The translations under genes and the position numbers were made by a program. The notes beneath the pieces are model-generated. The model was not told the origin of the DNA, searched no databases, and saw nothing but the letters and a program-made list of their open reading frames with translations. Shown here piece by piece: positions 5,321-7,048 of a DNA stretch of 7,048 nucleotides (positions are counted from its first letter, which is position 1; every line of letters begins with the position of its first letter). The stretch covers positions 960-8,007 of the forward strand of contig FR884142.1 in assembly GCA_000435975.1 (NCBI GenBank). Direction: 5' to 3'. The stretch is from Oscillibacter sp. CAG:241 (GTDB taxonomy: Bacteria > Bacillota > Clostridia > Oscillospirales > Oscillospiraceae).

Positions 5321-6625
5321 TCAGTGCTTGGGGATAAGGCGGTCGTGGCCACCCATATAAGGCCGCAGAGCCTGGGGGATCCGCACAGAGCCGTCAGGCT
5401 GGAGGTTGTTTTCCAGGAAGGCGATGAGCATCCGGGGAGGGGCTACGCAGGTGTTGTTCAGGGTATGGCACAGCTGCATTCTGCCGTTTTCATCCTTATA
5501 GCGGATCTTCAGGCGGCGGGCCTGGGCATCACCCAGGTTGGAGCAGGAGCATACCTCGAAATACTTCTGCTGCCGGGGGGACCAGGCCTCAATATCACAG
5601 GACCTGCACTTCAGGTCTGCCAGATCGCCGGAGCAGCACTCCAGCTGCCGCACGGGAATATCCAGAGAGCGGAACAGCTCCACGCTGTACTGCCACAGCT
5701 GATCATACCATTTTTTGGAATCTTCAGGCTTGCATACCACGATCATTTCCTGCTTTTCAAATTGGTGAATGCGATAGATGCCCCGCTCCTCGATGCCATG
5801 GGCGCCCTTCTCCTTGCGGAAGCAGGGAGAGTAGGAGGTCAGGGTCTGGGGCAGGGATTCGGTGGGGACGATCTGGTCAATAAACTTGCCGATCATAGAG
5901 TGCTCGCTGGTACCGATGAGGTAGAGGTCCTCACCCTCGATCTTATACATCATGGCATCCATGTCGGTCTGGCTCATGACGCCCTCCACCACGTTGCCGT
6001 GGATCATGAAGGGCGGGATGCAGTAGGTGAAGCCCTTGTCGATCATAAAGTCCCGGCCATAGGCCAGCACGGCCTCGTGGAGCCGTGCAATATCGCCCAT
6101 GAGATAATAGAATCCGTTGCCGGATACCCGGCCGGCGGCGTCCATATCAATGCCGTCGAAGCGCTCCATGATCTCCGTGTGATAGGGAATGTCGAATTCC
6201 GGGGTTTTGGGCTCGCCAAAGCGCTGGACCTCCACATTGTGGGTGTCGTCCGGGCCGATGGGAACGGAGGGATCAATCATCTGCGGGATCACCATCATGA
6301 TTTTGGTGATCTGCTGGGTCAGGCGGCCCTCCATCTCCTCCAACTGGGCCAGTCGGTCGGCGTTGGCCTTCACCTGGGCCTTGGCCTCCTCGGCTTCCGC
6401 CAGCTTGCTGGGGTCCTTTTTGGCCTGTCCCATCAGCATGCCTACCCGCTTGGACAGCTGGTTGCGCTGGGCCCGCAGGTCGTTGGCCTCGTTCATGGCG
6501 GCGCGCTTTTCGGCGTCCAGAGCGATTACCTCGTCTACCAGGGGGAGCTTGGCGTTCTGAAATTTCTTGCGGATATTTTCCTTGACGGCTTCCGGGTTGT
6601 CCCGGACAAATTTGATATCAAGCAT
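5321..6625 (-). CDS. serS: Seryl-tRNA synthetase
   Basis: Class II synthetase that charges tRNA-Ser. Complete at 434 residues. The N-terminus MLDIKFVRDNPEAV and the long helical arm (about 30-110, charged coiled coil that grips the tRNA-Ser variable arm) are typical. The catalytic core shows IPPFMI (203-208), the serine-binding region LYLIGTSEHSM (234-244), motif 2 from CFRKEKGAHGIEERG (268-282) to YRIHQFEKQE, and motif 3 HTLNNTCVAPPRMLIAFLEN (387-406). GTSEH and GAHG differ from the TAEV/SAG forms of Escherichia coli and resemble sequences I recall from clostridia and haloarchaea. Extra cysteines occur at Cys330, 331, 340, 343, 359 and 361. The start at 6625 has AAAGGTG about 7 bases upstream. 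parB lies 34 bases upstream with parS in between, and no separate promoter is evident, so it is probably cotranscribed with parB. Confidence 0.97.
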   Translation of the reverse strand: MLDIKFVRDNPEAVKENIRKKFQNAKLPLVDEVIALDAEKRAAMNEANDLRAQRNQLSKRVGMLMGQAKKDPSKLAEAEEAKAQVKANADRLAQLEEMEGRLTQQITKIMMVIPQMIDPSVPIGPDDTHNVEVQRFGEPKTPEFDIPYHTEIMERFDGIDMDAAGRVSGNGFYYLMGDIARLHEAVLAYGRDFMIDKGFTYCIPPFMIHGNVVEGVMSQTDMDAMMYKIEGEDLYLIGTSEHSMIGKFIDQIVPTESLPQTLTSYSPCFRKEKGAHGIEERGIYRIHQFEKQEMIVVCKPEDSKKWYDQLWQYSVELFRSLDIPVRQLECCSGDLADLKCRSCDIEAWSPRQQKYFEVCSCSNLGDAQARRLKIRYKDENGRMQLCHTLNNTCVAPPRMLIAFLENNLQPDGSVRIPQALRPYMGGHDRLIPKH

Positions 6626-6642
6626 GGTAATGCACCTTTCCG

Positions 6643-6658
6643 TGTTTCACGTGAAACA
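6643..6658. promoter_or_regulatory. parS centromere site
   Basis: The 16-bp perfect palindrome TGTTTCACGTGAAACA matches the conserved bacterial parS consensus (TGTTNCACGTGAAACA), the site where ParB loads as a CTP-dependent clamp. It lies one base beyond the parB stop codon and 17 bases before the serS ATG, just upstream of the serS ribosome binding site. It differs from the Noc-binding sequence (ATTTCCCGGGAAAT). The match and its position beside parB make identity near certain. Confidence 0.96.
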
Positions 6659-6659
6659 G

Positions 6660-7048
6660 TTATTTCTTTTTGATGGTATGGAGGGCCTCCAACAGATCGT
6701 TGAGGTCGTCCACGCTGTAATACTCCAGTTCGATGCGGCCCTTTTTCCGCCCGGTGACGATCCGACAGCCGCGCCCCAGGGAATTTCCCAGATCGCGGGC
6801 GGCCTCCTGAGCATAGTCTACGGTGACGCCGGTGGGGGAGGGCTTCTCCCTCTTTTCGGCGGTGAGCTTCTTCACCAGCAGTTCCGTCTGGCGGACGGAC
6901 AGGTCGTTTTTCAGAATGGAGGCAGCGGCTGTTTCCTGTAGGGCAGGGGACAGGGGCAGCAGTGCCCGGGCGTGACCGTTGGTGAGACGTCCGTCCTCCA
7001 CCATGGCCCGCACCGGCGGGCACAGGTTCAGCAGACGCAGGGCGGTGG
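6660..7048 (-). CDS. parB: Chromosome partitioning protein ParB/Spo0J, C-terminal part
   Basis: ParB binds parS, slides as a CTP-dependent clamp and works with ParA and SMC in origin segregation. The window holds the last 128 codons of a protein usually about 280-300 long; the N-terminal CTP-binding domain lies beyond the right edge. The visible frame begins TALRLLNLCPP (end of the helix-turn-helix), continues through VEDGRLTNGHARALLPL, which matches the family's LSxGHARALL segment of the central DNA-binding domain, and ends in the C-terminal dimerisation domain with RGCRIVTGRKKGRIELEYYSVDDLNDLLEAL. A GTG at 7013 and ATG at 7004 are internal, not starts. The stop codon is one base from parS. 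Noc is a close relative; the adjacent parS rather than a Noc site favours ParB. A parA gene would be expected upstream, outside the window. Confidence 0.93.
   Translation of the reverse strand, partial: TALRLLNLCPPVRAMVEDGRLTNGHARALLPLSPALQETAAASILKNDLSVRQTELLVKKLTAEKREKPSPTGVTVDYAQEAARDLGNSLGRGCRIVTGRKKGRIELEYYSVDDLNDLLEALHTIKKK

Noticed and set aside
5308..5352. Fifteen-residue extension of mscL starting at 5352
   Set aside because: It overlaps serS and includes the strong AGGAGG site; MscL starts at the MKKFF-type amphipathic helix.
4931..6673. Open frame of 580 codons on the plus strand opposite mscL and serS
   Set aside because: Shadow of two well-supported genes, with no family resemblance; it even crosses parS.
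6660..7048. Reading the right-edge gene as Noc
   Set aside because: Only the C-terminal part is visible, but the adjacent site is a consensus parS rather than a Noc-binding site, which favours ParB.

Overview
The window is an ordinary stretch of a GC-rich bacterial chromosome in which all nine genes lie on the minus strand. In order of transcription (high to low coordinates) they are parB (3' part only), serS, mscL, rsmG, a minD-like ATPase gene, an mgsA-like gene, hisS and aspS (5' part only). The T-box leader before hisS, the exact 16-bp parS site and the subtypes of the tRNA synthetases point to Bacillota, most likely class Clostridia. A high-GC member of the Oscillospiraceae/Ruminococcaceae is my best guess, from protein resemblance recalled without a search. 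parB with parS, together with rsmG, suggests the origin-proximal part of the chromosome.

Region 1 (7048 to 3387) reads as one compact operon: parB, parS, serS, mscL, rsmG, minD-like, mgsA-like. Gaps between genes are 1 to 34 bases, and I see no terminator between them. The functions are mixed: chromosome segregation, seryl-tRNA synthesis, osmotic safety valve, 16S rRNA methylation, a MinD-family ATPase and a methylglyoxal-synthase-fold protein.

Region 2 (2974 to 2608) is regulatory. A near-consensus sigma-A-type promoter has its -35 box overlapping the stop codon of the mgsA-like gene. It drives a leader of about 330 nt that carries a complete T-box riboswitch with Stem I, a specifier loop, an antiterminator/T-box element and a 15-bp terminator. 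The specifier codon reads as GAC (Asp), and the tRNA-end-binding bulge is UGGC, which fits a G73 tRNA such as tRNA-Asp. Both differ from what tRNA-His would require.

Region 3 (2607 to 1) holds hisS and aspS, separated by a 114-base AT-rich spacer without a convincing terminator, so both are probably under the T-box.

The points most worth a second look are the inferred Asp specificity of a T-box whose first gene is hisS, the loss of catalytic residues (Asp71 and His98 equivalents) in the mgsA-like protein, and a MinD-like protein that stops before the usual membrane-targeting helix. A perfect parS also sits in the 34-base gap between parB and serS. I found no mobile element, CRISPR array, rRNA or tRNA gene.
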